Shown here: in pieces, positions 7,780-16,760 of the stretch
How the letters are laid out: the number at the start of each line of letters is the position of its first letter
How positions within the stretch are numbered: the first letter of the stretch is position 1
NCBI RefSeq assembly: GCF_004345365.1
Contig: NZ_SLVF01000008.1
Coordinates: 248,001-312,000 of the forward strand
DNA from: Kribbella sp. VKM Ac-2568
Lineage (GTDB): Bacteria > Actinomycetota > Actinomycetes > Propionibacteriales > Kribbellaceae
Direction of reading: 5' to 3'
DNA length: 64,000 nt
The notes under the pieces: model-generated
What the model was told of the DNA's origin: nothing
Database searches by the model: none
The model's input: the letters and a program-made list of their open reading frames with translations, nothing else
Made by a program: the position numbers and the translations under genes

Positions 7780-9795
7780 ATGGTGTCGAGACGAACGTTC
7801 CTGGCGGGTACCGGCGCCCTGACGGCCGGCGGGTTCGGGTTGATCCCGGGCCAGTCCGCCGTGGCGGCCGGAGCCGGTGGCACTGGTGATGCCGCCGCCG
7901 GCCGGTTGCTGCCGGCCTTCGGCAGGCCGAAACACCTGCACTACGGCGATGTCAGCAAGCTCAGCGGCGGCGACCAGACCCTGCTCACCACCTTGCAGGG
8001 TGTCGTCAACCGCAGCAGCCCGGAGCTGTACTTCCTCTTCTCACCGGGCGGTCCGGACGGCGTGGACGCCCGCTGGCTCAGGGACACCGGGATCCCGACG
8101 ACCCGGTACGCCGATCCGCTCGGGCTGGTCGCGAAGTACCGGCATCGCGTGAGTGGCGCGATCGTCCACGACCCGGACGTGCCCGACTCGCTCAACGTGG
8201 CGACCACCCTGGCCGGCCTGGAGAACGCGGTGGTCGCGGATGCCGCGCAGGCGAAGGCGTACGGACTGCGGATCGTCCAGGACCTGCGCGGGAAGTTCGA
8301 CGGCGACCGGGTGAAGACGTATCGCTGGCAGCTGGAGAACCTCTTCCCGCGGTGCACTCACCAGCTCCTCACCGGGCTGCCGCCGACGATGGTGGTCCAG
8401 GCCGAGAACCTCACCTGGCACGAGATCGCCCGTGAGACCCGGCAGATCCGTGACTCGTCGAACCGCGGCAGCTACACGCTCGACGTGTCGCCCGCGCTCG
8501 GCAAGGAGGCCGTGTACGTCCGCTTCGGGGACTCCTTCGGCGACGACGGCTGGGGTGCCTCGGTGGCCTCGGTTTCGGCCAAGGCGAACGGCGTCGAGAT
8601 CGCGAACTTCCTACCCGGCACGGACGCCGAGGCGCCGTTCCTCTTCGACGGACTGAACTCCTCGATCGGCGGCGAGGGCAACCGCTTCAGCGACGGCGGC
8701 GGCTACTTCATCTACAAGTTCACGCCGCCGGCCGGGACCACCTCCCTGACCGTCACGGTCGAGATGTGGAACCAGTACCTGGTCACGGCCACCGACACCG
8801 CGCCCACCCGCGTCGAGGCCTTCCCGTACTTCCGGGACTACGTGGTCGCGACGAAGGCCCTCGTCAGCTGGCTGCCGCCGAACGGCCCGACCGGCGACCT
8901 GCTCAAGGAGCACTTCGACAAGGTGGCGCCCACCACGCCGTACGCCGGTTGGTTCTCCAACGACGTCGCGGGGGAGTGGAGTGGTGTCGATCTCGCCGCG
9001 CAAGGCGGTGTGGAGGTGTTGCCGGCGGACTTCTACATGAACGGCACCGTGCACTCCGGGGTGTCCGCGCCGATCTCCGACAAGGTCCGCAAGCTGACTC
9101 CGGCCAAGCCCGGGAACAAGGTATTCCTGACGCTGACCTTCGGCGAGGGCGACAACGTGCAGTACTGCCAGCGGCACATGCGTGACCTGTGGGACGACCC
9201 GCACCGCGGTGAGGCGCCGGTCAACTGGACCGTCAGCCCGTTGCTCGCGGAGGTCGGTCCGGCGCTGTTCAGCCACTACCAGCGCACCGCGACCAAGAAC
9301 GACCTGCTGATCTGCGGGCCGTCCGGAGCCGGCTACACCTACCCAGGGGCCTGGCCGGCGGATGAGGTCGACGAGTACATGAAGCTGTCGGGGCGGTTCA
9401 TGCGCAGTACCGGTATGGATCTCGTCTACGCCTACAACCACCGCGAGAACGAGAGGTGGGTGCCGTTCTCCGAGGAGATCGGCCGCTCGTACGCCGAGCA
9501 CACCCCGCTCCGCGGCATCATCCAGTCCTGGGAAGCGGGCGACCTGCTCGTACGCCGTGGCGGTATCCCCGTGATCGGCAACTTCTCCCCGCCCGGCAAG
9601 GCCGCGGAGTACAAGGCCGCCTTGGACGCCCACATCGCCGACTGGGACGGCAAGTCACCCTTGTTCATCGCCGGCGCCATCAACGCCTGGTCCTGGACCC
9701 CCACCGATGTCGCCGAACTCGCCAAACTCCTCAAAGCCCCCTACGAACTACTCCTCGGCAACACCTTCTTCGACCTCCTCAACCGCACCCTCTGA
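7780..9795 (+). CDS. Tat-exported GxGYxYP family protein (putative glycoside hydrolase)
   Basis: 671 residues. A twin-arginine signal peptide (SRRTFLAGTGALTAGGFGL) ends near the Ala-rich stretch at about residues 27-33. The family signature, here GAGYTYPGAWP, lies near residue 512, with an N-terminal GxGYxYP_N-like half before it and a beta-rich insert around residues 220-340 that could bind carbohydrate. The family is predicted, not proven, to act on glycans. ATG 7780 is chosen because AGGGGAG (7765-7771) is well spaced from it; GTG 7771 is in frame. The mature protein should be extracellular. Confidence 0.85.
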   Translation: MVSRRTFLAGTGALTAGGFGLIPGQSAVAAGAGGTGDAAAGRLLPAFGRPKHLHYGDVSKLSGGDQTLLTTLQGVVNRSSPELYFLFSPGGPDGVDARWLRDTGIPTTRYADPLGLVAKYRHRVSGAIVHDPDVPDSLNVATTLAGLENAVVADAAQAKAYGLRIVQDLRGKFDGDRVKTYRWQLENLFPRCTHQLLTGLPPTMVVQAENLTWHEIARETRQIRDSSNRGSYTLDVSPALGKEAVYVRFGDSFGDDGWGASVASVSAKANGVEIANFLPGTDAEAPFLFDGLNSSIGGEGNRFSDGGGYFIYKFTPPAGTTSLTVTVEMWNQYLVTATDTAPTRVEAFPYFRDYVVATKALVSWLPPNGPTGDLLKEHFDKVAPTTPYAGWFSNDVAGEWSGVDLAAQGGVEVLPADFYMNGTVHSGVSAPISDKVRKLTPAKPGNKVFLTLTFGEGDNVQYCQRHMRDLWDDPHRGEAPVNWTVSPLLAEVGPALFSHYQRTATKNDLLICGPSGAGYTYPGAWPADEVDEYMKLSGRFMRSTGMDLVYAYNHRENERWVPFSEEIGRSYAEHTPLRGIIQSWEAGDLLVRRGGIPVIGNFSPPGKAAEYKAALDAHIADWDGKSPLFIAGAINAWSWTPTDVAELAKLLKAPYELLLGNTFFDLLNRTL

Positions 9796-9806
9796 CCGCG
9801 GCTGGA

Positions 9807-9828
9807 CCTGCCGTGGGGGGACGGCAGG
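9807..9828. terminator. Hairpin between convergent genes
   Basis: CCTGCCGT (9807-9814) pairs with ACGGCAGG (9821-9828) around a G6 loop, between the stops of the GxGYxYP gene and the AMIN-like gene. Confidence 0.55.
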
Positions 9829-9849
9829 CCCAGGTGGGGGTGGGGGTGA

Positions 9850-10473
9850 CTACCAGCGATGGGCGACATCGACGACCACGCGGCTGGTGTTGCCGGGGCC
9901 GGTGAGGGTGATGACGCGGAACGGGAGGCGGGCGCGGACTCCCAGCCCGATCGTGGTCTGGCCTTCGAAGCTTCCGGCGTAGGCGACCTGGCGGAAGGTC
10001 TGGTAGCCGGTGACGTTCGTCAGTTCACGTCGGTTCGCCGGGTTGTAGGTCGAGACGCCCGCGTCGTTGTAGTCCGCGCCGCGGACGACCAACTGGAGCT
10101 TGGCGCCACCGCGGAGCGGGACGAGAGCACCCTGACCGTCGGTGTAGACGTTCTTCACGTACGACACGTGGTACCCCGTCGGCTTGCCCGCGAGGTCGAA
10201 GACGATCCGGTCGAAACAGGCGTGCCGTCCGGTCCGGACGTTCGTCAGCTTGGCGGCGCTCATCTTGTTGTTTGCCTCGAGCAACGAGCCCCAGCCGGTC
10301 GGGCACTTGGTGGTGGCGGCGGCCATGGTGGCCGTCGTCCTGGACGTCGTCGTCTGGCCGGCGAGTGCCGGCACAGCGATCGCGGCCGCCGGAACTGCGG
10401 CGATCGCCAGGACGGCGAAGGCGGTGCGGATCGGTCGGTGGAGCGGATTACGGATGGTGTGGAAGTGCTTCAT
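9850..10473 (-). CDS. Secreted AMIN-like domain protein
   Basis: 207 residues from ATG 10473, which has a G6 tract 8 nt upstream in the mRNA. The N-terminal signal peptide (hydrophobic AFAVLAIAAVPAAAIAVPALA) is followed by a Thr-rich linker and a beta-rich domain with HACFDRIVFDLAGKPTGYHV, LVPLRGGAKLQLVV and a C-terminal VITLTGPGNTSRVVVDVAH. This pattern matches the AMIN-like proteins of actinobacteria, thought to bind envelope components. The exact role is unknown. It is monocistronic and convergent with the gene before it. Confidence 0.75.
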   Translation of the reverse strand: MKHFHTIRNPLHRPIRTAFAVLAIAAVPAAAIAVPALAGQTTTSRTTATMAAATTKCPTGWGSLLEANNKMSAAKLTNVRTGRHACFDRIVFDLAGKPTGYHVSYVKNVYTDGQGALVPLRGGAKLQLVVRGADYNDAGVSTYNPANRRELTNVTGYQTFRQVAYAGSFEGQTTIGLGVRARLPFRVITLTGPGNTSRVVVDVAHRW

Positions 10474-10573
10474 GATGTCCCCCCTTAGAGACAACTGTTA
10501 GATGCGTTTCGGGGGACCTGAGTTGACATAATCCATCGGTAATTTCAGGTGCCCGAGTGAGCACCCACGGCGA

Positions 10574-11740
10574 TCAGTCATCCCGGGGCAGAACGCCCGA
10601 AACCGCGACCAGGCAGCCGGACAGGACCAGCGGCAGAACCATCGCGTGCTGGACGCCGAAGTGCTCGACCAGTTGGCCGATGATGGCCGGCCCGACGAGG
10701 AAAGCGGCGTATCCGAAGGTCACCACGATCGCGAGCATGCGACCACCGCCGACGTGGCCCGCGACCGCGTAGACCTGTGGGGCGACCAGTCCGACCCCGA
10801 GGCCGACAAGCGCCCAGCCGACCAGCAGCAAGGGCAGCGGCTGGGTGAAGACCGTCACCAGGTAGCCGGCGATCGCCGTGATCGCACCGACGCGGACCAC
10901 AGCGCGACGCCCGACGCGTGCGACAGCCTGGTCGCCAAGCAAGCGGATGATCACCATGAAGCCACTGACCGCGACCAGACCGAGTGCTCCGGTCGACGGG
11001 TCGATCTTGGCCACGTCGGTGACATGGACGGACGACCAGTCGACGGCTGTGCCCTCGGCGAGGCCGAAGCAGAACGCCATCAGCCCGAGCGCCCAGGCCA
11101 GCCGGGGGATCGCGGTCCGGACGCCGTCCAACTTGTGCTCGATCTTCCGGCCGACCGGTACGATCCGGAAGCAGACCGCGGTCGAGATCAGCCCGGCTAT
11201 GCAGAGGGTGCCGAGCGCCGGCCCGACGTTCCCGCCGCCGGTCCGGTCGAAGATGCGCGCGATCAGCACGATCGTGCCGGCCGCGGTCAGGTTGCCCAGG
11301 CTCCAGAACGCATGGAACCGGCTCATGATCGGCTTCGGCCGGGCTTGTTCCACTTCGACGCCGAGCGAGTTCATCGCCACGTCCATCGCGCCGTTGCCGA
11401 GCCCGGCCAGCACCATCGCGACGATTGCCCAGGGCAACGATGAGGTGAGGGCGAGCAGGCCGACTCCGGCGGCCAGCAGGGTGAGTGTGCAGAGCGCGAC
11501 CGGCCGGGCGCCGATCTTGTCCGCAAGCCGTCCACCGATCTGCATGGAGATGACAGCCGAGGCGGCCAGGCAGAACAGCAGCAGGGACAGGCCCGAAGCG
11601 CTGACGTCGAGCCGCTCGCGCAGAGCCGGCAGCGAGCCGCCGACCCCACCGATCAGAGCGCCATTGGTGATGAACAGCAGCCCGACCGCGACAGCTGCGG
11701 TCCGGGTCGACATCACCGGCGGAGTGTCCGTGGCCGTCAT
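10574..11740 (-). CDS. MFS transporter (sugar-transporter-like, FucP/YbjJ type)
   Basis: 388 residues with twelve predicted hydrophobic helices. The N-half carries GGRLADKIGARPVAL, the MFS loop 2-3 motif, and GNGAMDVAMNSLGVEVE, usual in the YbjJ/FucP branch. Substrate is unknown; the coupled DeoR-type regulator upstream points to a sugar or sugar derivative. The start codon overlaps the DeoR stop (ATGA). Confidence 0.88.
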   Translation of the reverse strand: MTATDTPPVMSTRTAAVAVGLLFITNGALIGGVGGSLPALRERLDVSASGLSLLLFCLAASAVISMQIGGRLADKIGARPVALCTLTLLAAGVGLLALTSSLPWAIVAMVLAGLGNGAMDVAMNSLGVEVEQARPKPIMSRFHAFWSLGNLTAAGTIVLIARIFDRTGGGNVGPALGTLCIAGLISTAVCFRIVPVGRKIEHKLDGVRTAIPRLAWALGLMAFCFGLAEGTAVDWSSVHVTDVAKIDPSTGALGLVAVSGFMVIIRLLGDQAVARVGRRAVVRVGAITAIAGYLVTVFTQPLPLLLVGWALVGLGVGLVAPQVYAVAGHVGGGRMLAIVVTFGYAAFLVGPAIIGQLVEHFGVQHAMVLPLVLSGCLVAVSGVLPRDD

Positions 11741-12498
11741 CAGGCGAGCCGAATCTCGACGTCAGCGGATCGATAGACCTCGAGCGCCTCGGCGTCGGCG
11801 TCTGCGTCGGTCACGAGCACGTCGACGGCGTCAGGTCCGGCCACGGTCACCATCGCGGTCCGCTCGAGCTTCGCGGACTCGATCGCGAGCACCACCCGCG
11901 CCGACGACTCGATCAGCGCACGCTTCATCGCCGCGTCCGCGAGCGTGTTCGTGGTCAGCCCGTGCGCCGGCAGCGCCGCACAACTGCTGACCACCGCCGT
12001 GTCGAAATGAATCCCTCGTACTCCGGCCTCGGCGGTCGCGCCGTACGACGCGAGCTCGGGCGAGCTGACTTCGCCGCCGGGCATGATCAGCTTCGTCCGG
12101 GCGGAGTCACCGAGCACCACGGCCGAGTGGAGCGACAACGGCATCACCGTGATCGCGCGGCCGGAGAGTTCGCGCGCCACCGCGAGGCAGGTGGTTCCGT
12201 TGTCCAGGGCGATCGCCTCACCGTCGCTGATCAGCTCGGCGACGGCGGCGGCCAGTCGGCGCTTGACCTCCTTGCCTTGCTTGTCGCGCAGCGTGAACGG
12301 GATCACTTCGCCCCGCAGCGCGACACCGACCGCGCCGCCCCGGACCCGGCGTACCAGTCCTTGGCTCTGCAGCAGGTCCAGGTCGCGGCGGATCGTCATC
12401 TCCGACGTGCCGGTGTCGTGGGCGAGTTCGGCGACCCCGACCCGGCCGGTGCGGGCCAGCTCCTCGACGACGAACCTCAGGCGTTCCTCACTGTTCAC
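11740..12498 (-). CDS. DeoR/GlpR family transcriptional regulator
   Basis: 252 residues. The N-terminal winged helix reads EELARTGRVGVAELAHDTGTS then EMTIRRDLDLLQSQGLVRRV, and the C-terminal DeoRC sensor domain has the usual LDNGTTCLAVARELSG phosphosugar-binding segment. It is probably a repressor of itself and of the coupled MFS gene, released by a phosphorylated sugar. GTG 12498 gives the normal family start (VNSEERLRF); the much longer open frame upstream is an antisense shadow of the GNAT gene. An inverted repeat at 12508-12526 lies just before the start. Confidence 0.9.
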   Translation of the reverse strand: MNSEERLRFVVEELARTGRVGVAELAHDTGTSEMTIRRDLDLLQSQGLVRRVRGGAVGVALRGEVIPFTLRDKQGKEVKRRLAAAVAELISDGEAIALDNGTTCLAVARELSGRAITVMPLSLHSAVVLGDSARTKLIMPGGEVSSPELASYGATAEAGVRGIHFDTAVVSSCAALPAHGLTTNTLADAAMKRALIESSARVVLAIESAKLERTAMVTVAGPDAVDVLVTDADADAEALEVYRSADVEIRLA

Positions 12499-12507
12499 CT
12501 GTCCATT

Positions 12508-12526
12508 CGAACAGGCCTGGTGTTCG
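12508..12526. promoter_or_regulatory. Operator-like inverted repeat upstream of the DeoR gene
   Basis: CGAACA (12508-12513) and TGTTCG (12521-12526) are complementary arms 7 bp apart, directly upstream of the DeoR GTG and between it and the divergent GNAT gene. A related TTCG unit follows on the right. It is a candidate DeoR site. Confidence 0.4.
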
Positions 12527-12588
12527 TTCGCAACCCAGTTCGCGGGTCGCGTTCTCACCAGTGGTCGCAGCGGACAAGATGGCCCCTG

Positions 12589-13389
12589 ATGACACCTGAT
12601 GAGCTTCTCGACGTGTTCCACCGACGCATCCGCCTGCCGGACGCCGACACCATTCCCGGCTGGAAGCAGGAACTGGACGGCCTCGTGCATCGCTCGTACG
12701 CCGAGGGGCCGGGTGGCGGCGGATTCGTCGAGACGCCGCGCGGGCTCGGCGACGATCCGGACGCGGTGATCGCCGGCCAGATCGAGTTCTTCCGCGAGCG
12801 TGGGTTGTCGTTCGAGTGGAAGACCTACGCGTACGACGAGCCGGCGGATCTGGGGGAGCGGCTGGTCCGGGCCGGGTTCGTGGCGGAGGAGCCGGAGACG
12901 CTCATCCTCGGCGAGGTGGACCGGATCCTGGAGCGGCCCAGCGCGTTGCCGTCGAAGGTGCGGCTGCGCGACGTGCAGGACCAGGCCGACTTCCACCGGA
13001 TCGCCGTACTGATGGACACGCTCTGGAACAACGGGCTGGAGCGGATCGAGGACCGGCTGGCGAACGAGTCGAGGATGTTCCCCGACCGGCTGGTCGTCAC
13101 CTTGATCGAGGACACGCTCGCCGGGCCGGACGGACCCGCGCTGACGGCCGCGTGGATCCGGTTCCACCCGGGGACGGGGTTCGCGAGCCTGTGGGGCGGC
13201 GGGACGCTGCCGGAGTGGCGGCGGCAGGGGTTGTACAGCGCGATCCTGGCGCACCGGGCGCGGATCGCGAAGGACCGCGGGTACGACTTCCTCCGGGTGG
13301 ACGCGTCCGAGGACTCCCGCCCGATCCTGCAGAAGCTCGGCCTGCACGCGGTCACCACCACCACCACGCCATACCAGTTCTCCGTCTGA
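12589..13389 (+). CDS. GNAT family N-acetyltransferase (C-terminal GNAT domain)
   Basis: 266 residues. The acetyl-CoA-binding core is in the C-terminal half: VVTLIEDTLAGPDGPALTAA, ASLWGGGTLPEWRRQGLYSA (motif A, R/Q-x-x-G-x-G/A) and the following LAHRARIAKDRGYDFLRV, ending with the common FLRVDASEDSRPILQKLG. The N-terminal half is a degenerate GNAT-like module. It acetylates an unknown amine. ATG 12589 is used; longer readings run into the DeoR gene on the other strand. It is divergent from DeoR. Confidence 0.82.
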   Translation: MTPDELLDVFHRRIRLPDADTIPGWKQELDGLVHRSYAEGPGGGGFVETPRGLGDDPDAVIAGQIEFFRERGLSFEWKTYAYDEPADLGERLVRAGFVAEEPETLILGEVDRILERPSALPSKVRLRDVQDQADFHRIAVLMDTLWNNGLERIEDRLANESRMFPDRLVVTLIEDTLAGPDGPALTAAWIRFHPGTGFASLWGGGTLPEWRRQGLYSAILAHRARIAKDRGYDFLRVDASEDSRPILQKLGLHAVTTTTTPYQFSV

Positions 13390-13444
13390 CTCGCCCCGGG
13401 CCGGTGCGCGGAACGAGCGGCCGAGGTTGTACGTTGCGGAGATC

Positions 13445-15970
13445 ATGGCCATGAAACTGACCTCGCGCTTCCGCCGGCTTCTGCAGCGCCCCGGCTCGAT
13501 CGACCTAGGCCCGTACGAGAAGCTGACGGCTCTGGTCGCTGCGGCCGAGGAGTCGCTCCAGGAGCTGACCGACGACGAGCTCACCGAGGTCGTCACCGAG
13601 ATGCGCAAGCCCAAGGCGCTCGACGAGGACGACCTGATCGAGTTCCTCGCGCTGGCTCGCGAGGCGGGCAAGCGGGCGATCGGCGAGCGAGCCTTCGACG
13701 GTCAGATCGTCGGCGCGCTGGCGCTGCTGCGCGGGCGGATCGTCGAGATGGCCACCGGTGAGGGCAAGACCCTGGCCGGCGCGTTCGCCGCCGCCGGGTA
13801 CGCGATGGGCGGCCACCGCGTCCAGGTGATGGCTGTGAACGACTACCTGGCCCGCCGCGACGCCGAGTGGATGGGCCCGGTCTACAAGCTGCTCGGCATC
13901 TCCGTCAGCTACATCGGCCAGGCGTCCACCCCGGAGGAGCGCCGCGAGGCCTACCAGGCGGACGTCTGCTACGCCCCGGTCAGCGAGCTCGGGTTCGACG
14001 TACTGCGGGACCGGCTGGTCGACGACGTCGCGGACCGGGTGACGGTCAAGCCGGACGTGGCGCTGGTCGACGAGGCCGACTCGGTGCTGATCGACGAGGC
14101 CCGGGTGCCGCTGGTGCTCGCGGGCGCGACCCGGACCGAGGAGCTGGACGACGACGTCGTCGCCCTGGTCCGCACGTTGCGAGCCGGGATCGACTACGAG
14201 ATCGACGGCGACGGCCGTACGGTCGCGCTGACCGACAAGGGCACGGACAAGGTCGAGGAGCACCTCGGCGGCATCAACCTCTACGAGGACGAGAACCTCG
14301 AGCAGCTGACCCAGATCAACGTCGCGCTGCACGCGGAGGTGCTGCTGCGCAAGGACGTCGACTACCTGGTCCGCGACGGCAAGGTCAACCTGATCAACAA
14401 CAGCCGCGGCCGGATCGCCAAGCTGCAGCGCTGGCCCGACGGCCTGCAGGCCGCGGTCGAGGCGAAGGAGGCCGTGCCGGTCAGCGACTCCGGCGAGGTC
14501 CTCGACAGCATCACCGTGCAGGCGCTGGTCAGCAGCTACCCGACCCTGTGCGGAATGACCGGTACTGCGGTTGTGGTCGGCGAGCAGTTGCAGGAGTTCT
14601 ACAAGGTCGAGGTCGCGGTCGTCCCGCCGAACAAGCCGAACGTCCGCGTCGACGAGCAGGACCGGCTCTACCTGACCGTCGAGCAGAAGAACAAGGCGCT
14701 GGTCGAGCACATCGCCGAGGTGCACGAGACCGGCCGCCCGATCCTGATCGGCACGCACAGCGTCGAGGAGTCCGAGCAGCTGAGCGATCTGCTCGAGGCG
14801 GCCGAGGTGCCGCACGTCGTACTGAACGCCAAGAACGACGCCGAAGAGGCCGCGATCGTCGCCGAGGCGGGTGTGCCGGAGACGGTGACCGTGTCGACGC
14901 AGATGGCCGGCCGTGGTACCGACATCCGGCTCGGCGGACGGGACGAGTCGCACGACAAGGACCGGGCGGTCGAGCTGGGCGGCCTGTACGTGATCGGCAC
15001 CGGTCTGCACGCCTCACGCCGGCTGGACGACCAACTGCGCGGTCGCGCCGGCCGCCAGGGCGACCCGGGCGGCTCGCTGTTCTTCGCCAGCCTCGCCGAC
15101 GAGCTCGTCACCCGGTACTCCGTGACGTCGGGGCTGCGGCCGTCGCCGGACGAGAACGGGCGACTCACCGACCGCAAGGCGATCGGGACGCTCGAGCACT
15201 CCCAGCGCGTCGCGGACGGCGCGAACGCCGAGCTGCACCGCACAACGTGGTCGTACCACCGGCTGACCGGACAGCAGCGGGCGATCCTGCTCGACACCCG
15301 CGAGAAGGTGCTGACCGAGGATCTCGCCGCCGATGAGCTCGCCGAGCGGGCCAAGGAGCGGTACGACGAACTGGTCGAGGAGATCGGCGAGGACAAGGTC
15401 AAGGACGCGGCCCGCAAGATCGCGCTGCACCACCTGGACCGGAAGTGGACCGATCACCTGGCGTACCTCGCCGATCTGCGCGAGGGCATCCATCTGCGGT
15501 CCCTGGCCGGCGGCATCGTGCACCTGAAGCCGATCGACGAGTTCAACAAGTCGGCGATCGCCTCCTTCGACAACCTGATCGCGGACGCCTGGAAGGAAGC
15601 GGCGGAGACGTTCACCGAGGCCGAGATCACCGAGGACGGCCTGGACGAGGCAGCCTCCGGCGTACCGCGGCCGACGGCGACCTGGACCTACCTGGTCAAC
15701 GACAACCCCTTCGGCACCGAGGCCGACCGCATCCTCGGCCGCCTCCGCAACGCCATCAAGCCCGAGTCGGTGACCCAGTCGGAGGAGATCCCCGCCGAGC
15801 ACTTCGACGATGACGACCTCCCGGAAGAACTCCGCGAAACGGACGACGACGATCTCCCCGAGGAACTCCGCGACGCCGACGACGACCTCCCGGACGACCT
15901 GCGCGAGGTGGATGACGACGAACTGCCCGAGGAACTGCGCGAGGCAGACGACCAGGACGAGAAGAAGTAG
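13445..15970 (+). CDS. secA2: Accessory preprotein translocase ATPase SecA2 with acidic repeat tail
   Basis: About 841 residues. NBD1 has the Walker A-like ATGEGKTLAG (near residue 103) and VDEADSVLIDEAR; NBD2 has GRGTDIRLGG and RGRAGRQGDPG; helical scaffold and wing domains follow. It lacks the C-terminal zinc-binding Cys motif of canonical SecA and diverges in the way actinobacterial SecA2 does, so it should power export of a subset of proteins. The last 60 residues contain four copies of a unit DD(D/E)LP(E/D)(E/D)LR(E/D), highly acidic and probably disordered. Starts ATG 13445 and ATG 13451 are both possible with GGAG at 13438-13441; 13445 is given. Confidence 0.88.
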   Translation: MAMKLTSRFRRLLQRPGSIDLGPYEKLTALVAAAEESLQELTDDELTEVVTEMRKPKALDEDDLIEFLALAREAGKRAIGERAFDGQIVGALALLRGRIVEMATGEGKTLAGAFAAAGYAMGGHRVQVMAVNDYLARRDAEWMGPVYKLLGISVSYIGQASTPEERREAYQADVCYAPVSELGFDVLRDRLVDDVADRVTVKPDVALVDEADSVLIDEARVPLVLAGATRTEELDDDVVALVRTLRAGIDYEIDGDGRTVALTDKGTDKVEEHLGGINLYEDENLEQLTQINVALHAEVLLRKDVDYLVRDGKVNLINNSRGRIAKLQRWPDGLQAAVEAKEAVPVSDSGEVLDSITVQALVSSYPTLCGMTGTAVVVGEQLQEFYKVEVAVVPPNKPNVRVDEQDRLYLTVEQKNKALVEHIAEVHETGRPILIGTHSVEESEQLSDLLEAAEVPHVVLNAKNDAEEAAIVAEAGVPETVTVSTQMAGRGTDIRLGGRDESHDKDRAVELGGLYVIGTGLHASRRLDDQLRGRAGRQGDPGGSLFFASLADELVTRYSVTSGLRPSPDENGRLTDRKAIGTLEHSQRVADGANAELHRTTWSYHRLTGQQRAILLDTREKVLTEDLAADELAERAKERYDELVEEIGEDKVKDAARKIALHHLDRKWTDHLAYLADLREGIHLRSLAGGIVHLKPIDEFNKSAIASFDNLIADAWKEAAETFTEAEITEDGLDEAASGVPRPTATWTYLVNDNPFGTEADRILGRLRNAIKPESVTQSEEIPAEHFDDDDLPEELRETDDDDLPEELRDADDDLPDDLREVDDDELPEELREADDQDEKK

Positions 15971-16050
15971 CCCCGAGCCGGATCGCCCAACCCGAACTGA
16001 AACTTCGGAGACCTCGGTCAGAAAGCCGGCACCTGGCCCCCATCTTGGGG

Positions 16051-16292
16051 AACTTGGCACAGGGCGTGGGGTCTGGGGCTCGAACTGGGGGCTTGGGACA
16101 GGACGTGGGGATCTGGGGCCCGCCCGGGACTTGGGACATGGCCCGGGGTCCTGGGTCCCGAACTGGGGGCTTGGGACAGGACGTGGGGATCTGGGGCCTG
16201 CCCGGGACTTGGGAAATCGCCACGGACTCGTAGCGAGAGCCTGGTGGAGGATCTGACCTGGGGCCCAACTGGGGACTTGGGACAGGACGTGG
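16051..16292 (+). repeat. 78-bp tandem repeat, G-rich
   Basis: Two well-preserved units start at 16083 and 16161; 54 bases (16083-16136 and 16161-16214) match with one difference. Degenerate partial units start at 16051 and 16267. Each unit contains four G-runs of three to five bases, with loops of 3 to about 9 nt, so G-quadruplex formation is possible on the + strand. Confidence 0.8.
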
Positions 16293-16469
16293 TGGGCTGT
16301 GGGACACGTCATTTCTTGTTCGAGGTCTCGCTGACCTGTCCGAGGTCCCGAGAACTCGCCCGCGCCAGGGTGTGCGATGTGGGTTCCTCGCCGGGCCGGT
16401 GGAGGGTTGTTCGACCGGTGGCGCCCTACGAGGCGACAGTCGCCAAGGAAGCTGCCATGGGCAACCTCG

Positions 16470-16690
16470 CCCCTCGGCAAACCTCGCCCCTCGGGCAACC
16501 TCGCCCACTCGGCGACCTCGGCAACAGTCGGCAGACCTCGCCCGCTGGGCGACCTCGGCCCCCTCGGCAGCAGTCGGCAGACCTCGGCCGTCGGGCAACC
16601 TCGCCCACTCGGCGACCTCGGCAGCAGTCGGCAGACCTCGCCCGCTGGGCGACCTCGGCCCCTCGACAACACTCGGCGAACCTCGCCCGC
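16470..16690 (+). repeat. 100-bp tandem repeat built from short ACCTCG units
   Basis: Bases 16491-16562 and 16591-16662 match at 71 of 72 positions, a period of exactly 100 bp. Within each unit, shorter motifs such as GCAGACCTCGCCCGCTGGG and CAACCTCGCCCACTCGG alternate. The period is not a multiple of three, which argues against coding. Confidence 0.8.
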
Positions 16691-16748
16691 TCGGTGGCCT
16701 TGCTGGGCTGGGCTCCGCCTGGTTGGGGGGAGTGTCGGTGGGCGTAGG

Positions 16749-16754
16749 TAGGCT
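16749..16754 (+). promoter_or_regulatory. -10 element of a leaderless promoter for rarA
   Basis: TAGGCT ends 6 nt before the GTG start at 16761, the spacing expected if transcription begins at or next to the start codon. Confidence 0.5.
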
Positions 16755-16760
16755 CGTCGG

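Larger units (their letters stand above)
15971..16760. other. 790-bp gene-free tract with two tandem-repeat arrays
   Basis: No credible gene is seen. All three forward frames and the reverse frames stay open for long stretches, but the translations simply follow the repeats. The left part is G-rich on the + strand (78-bp repeat); the right part is C-rich (100-bp repeat built from ACCTCG(C/G)CC-type units). The rarA promoter is at the right end. Confidence 0.75.

Noticed and set aside
11740..13671. A 643-codon minus-strand protein covering the DeoR gene and the region beyond
   Set aside because: The part beyond 12498 is antisense to the GNAT gene; the family start of the DeoR protein is clear at 12498.
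16470..16690. Possible CRISPR array
   Set aside because: The units are contiguous tandem repeats with no unique spacers and no cas genes are nearby.
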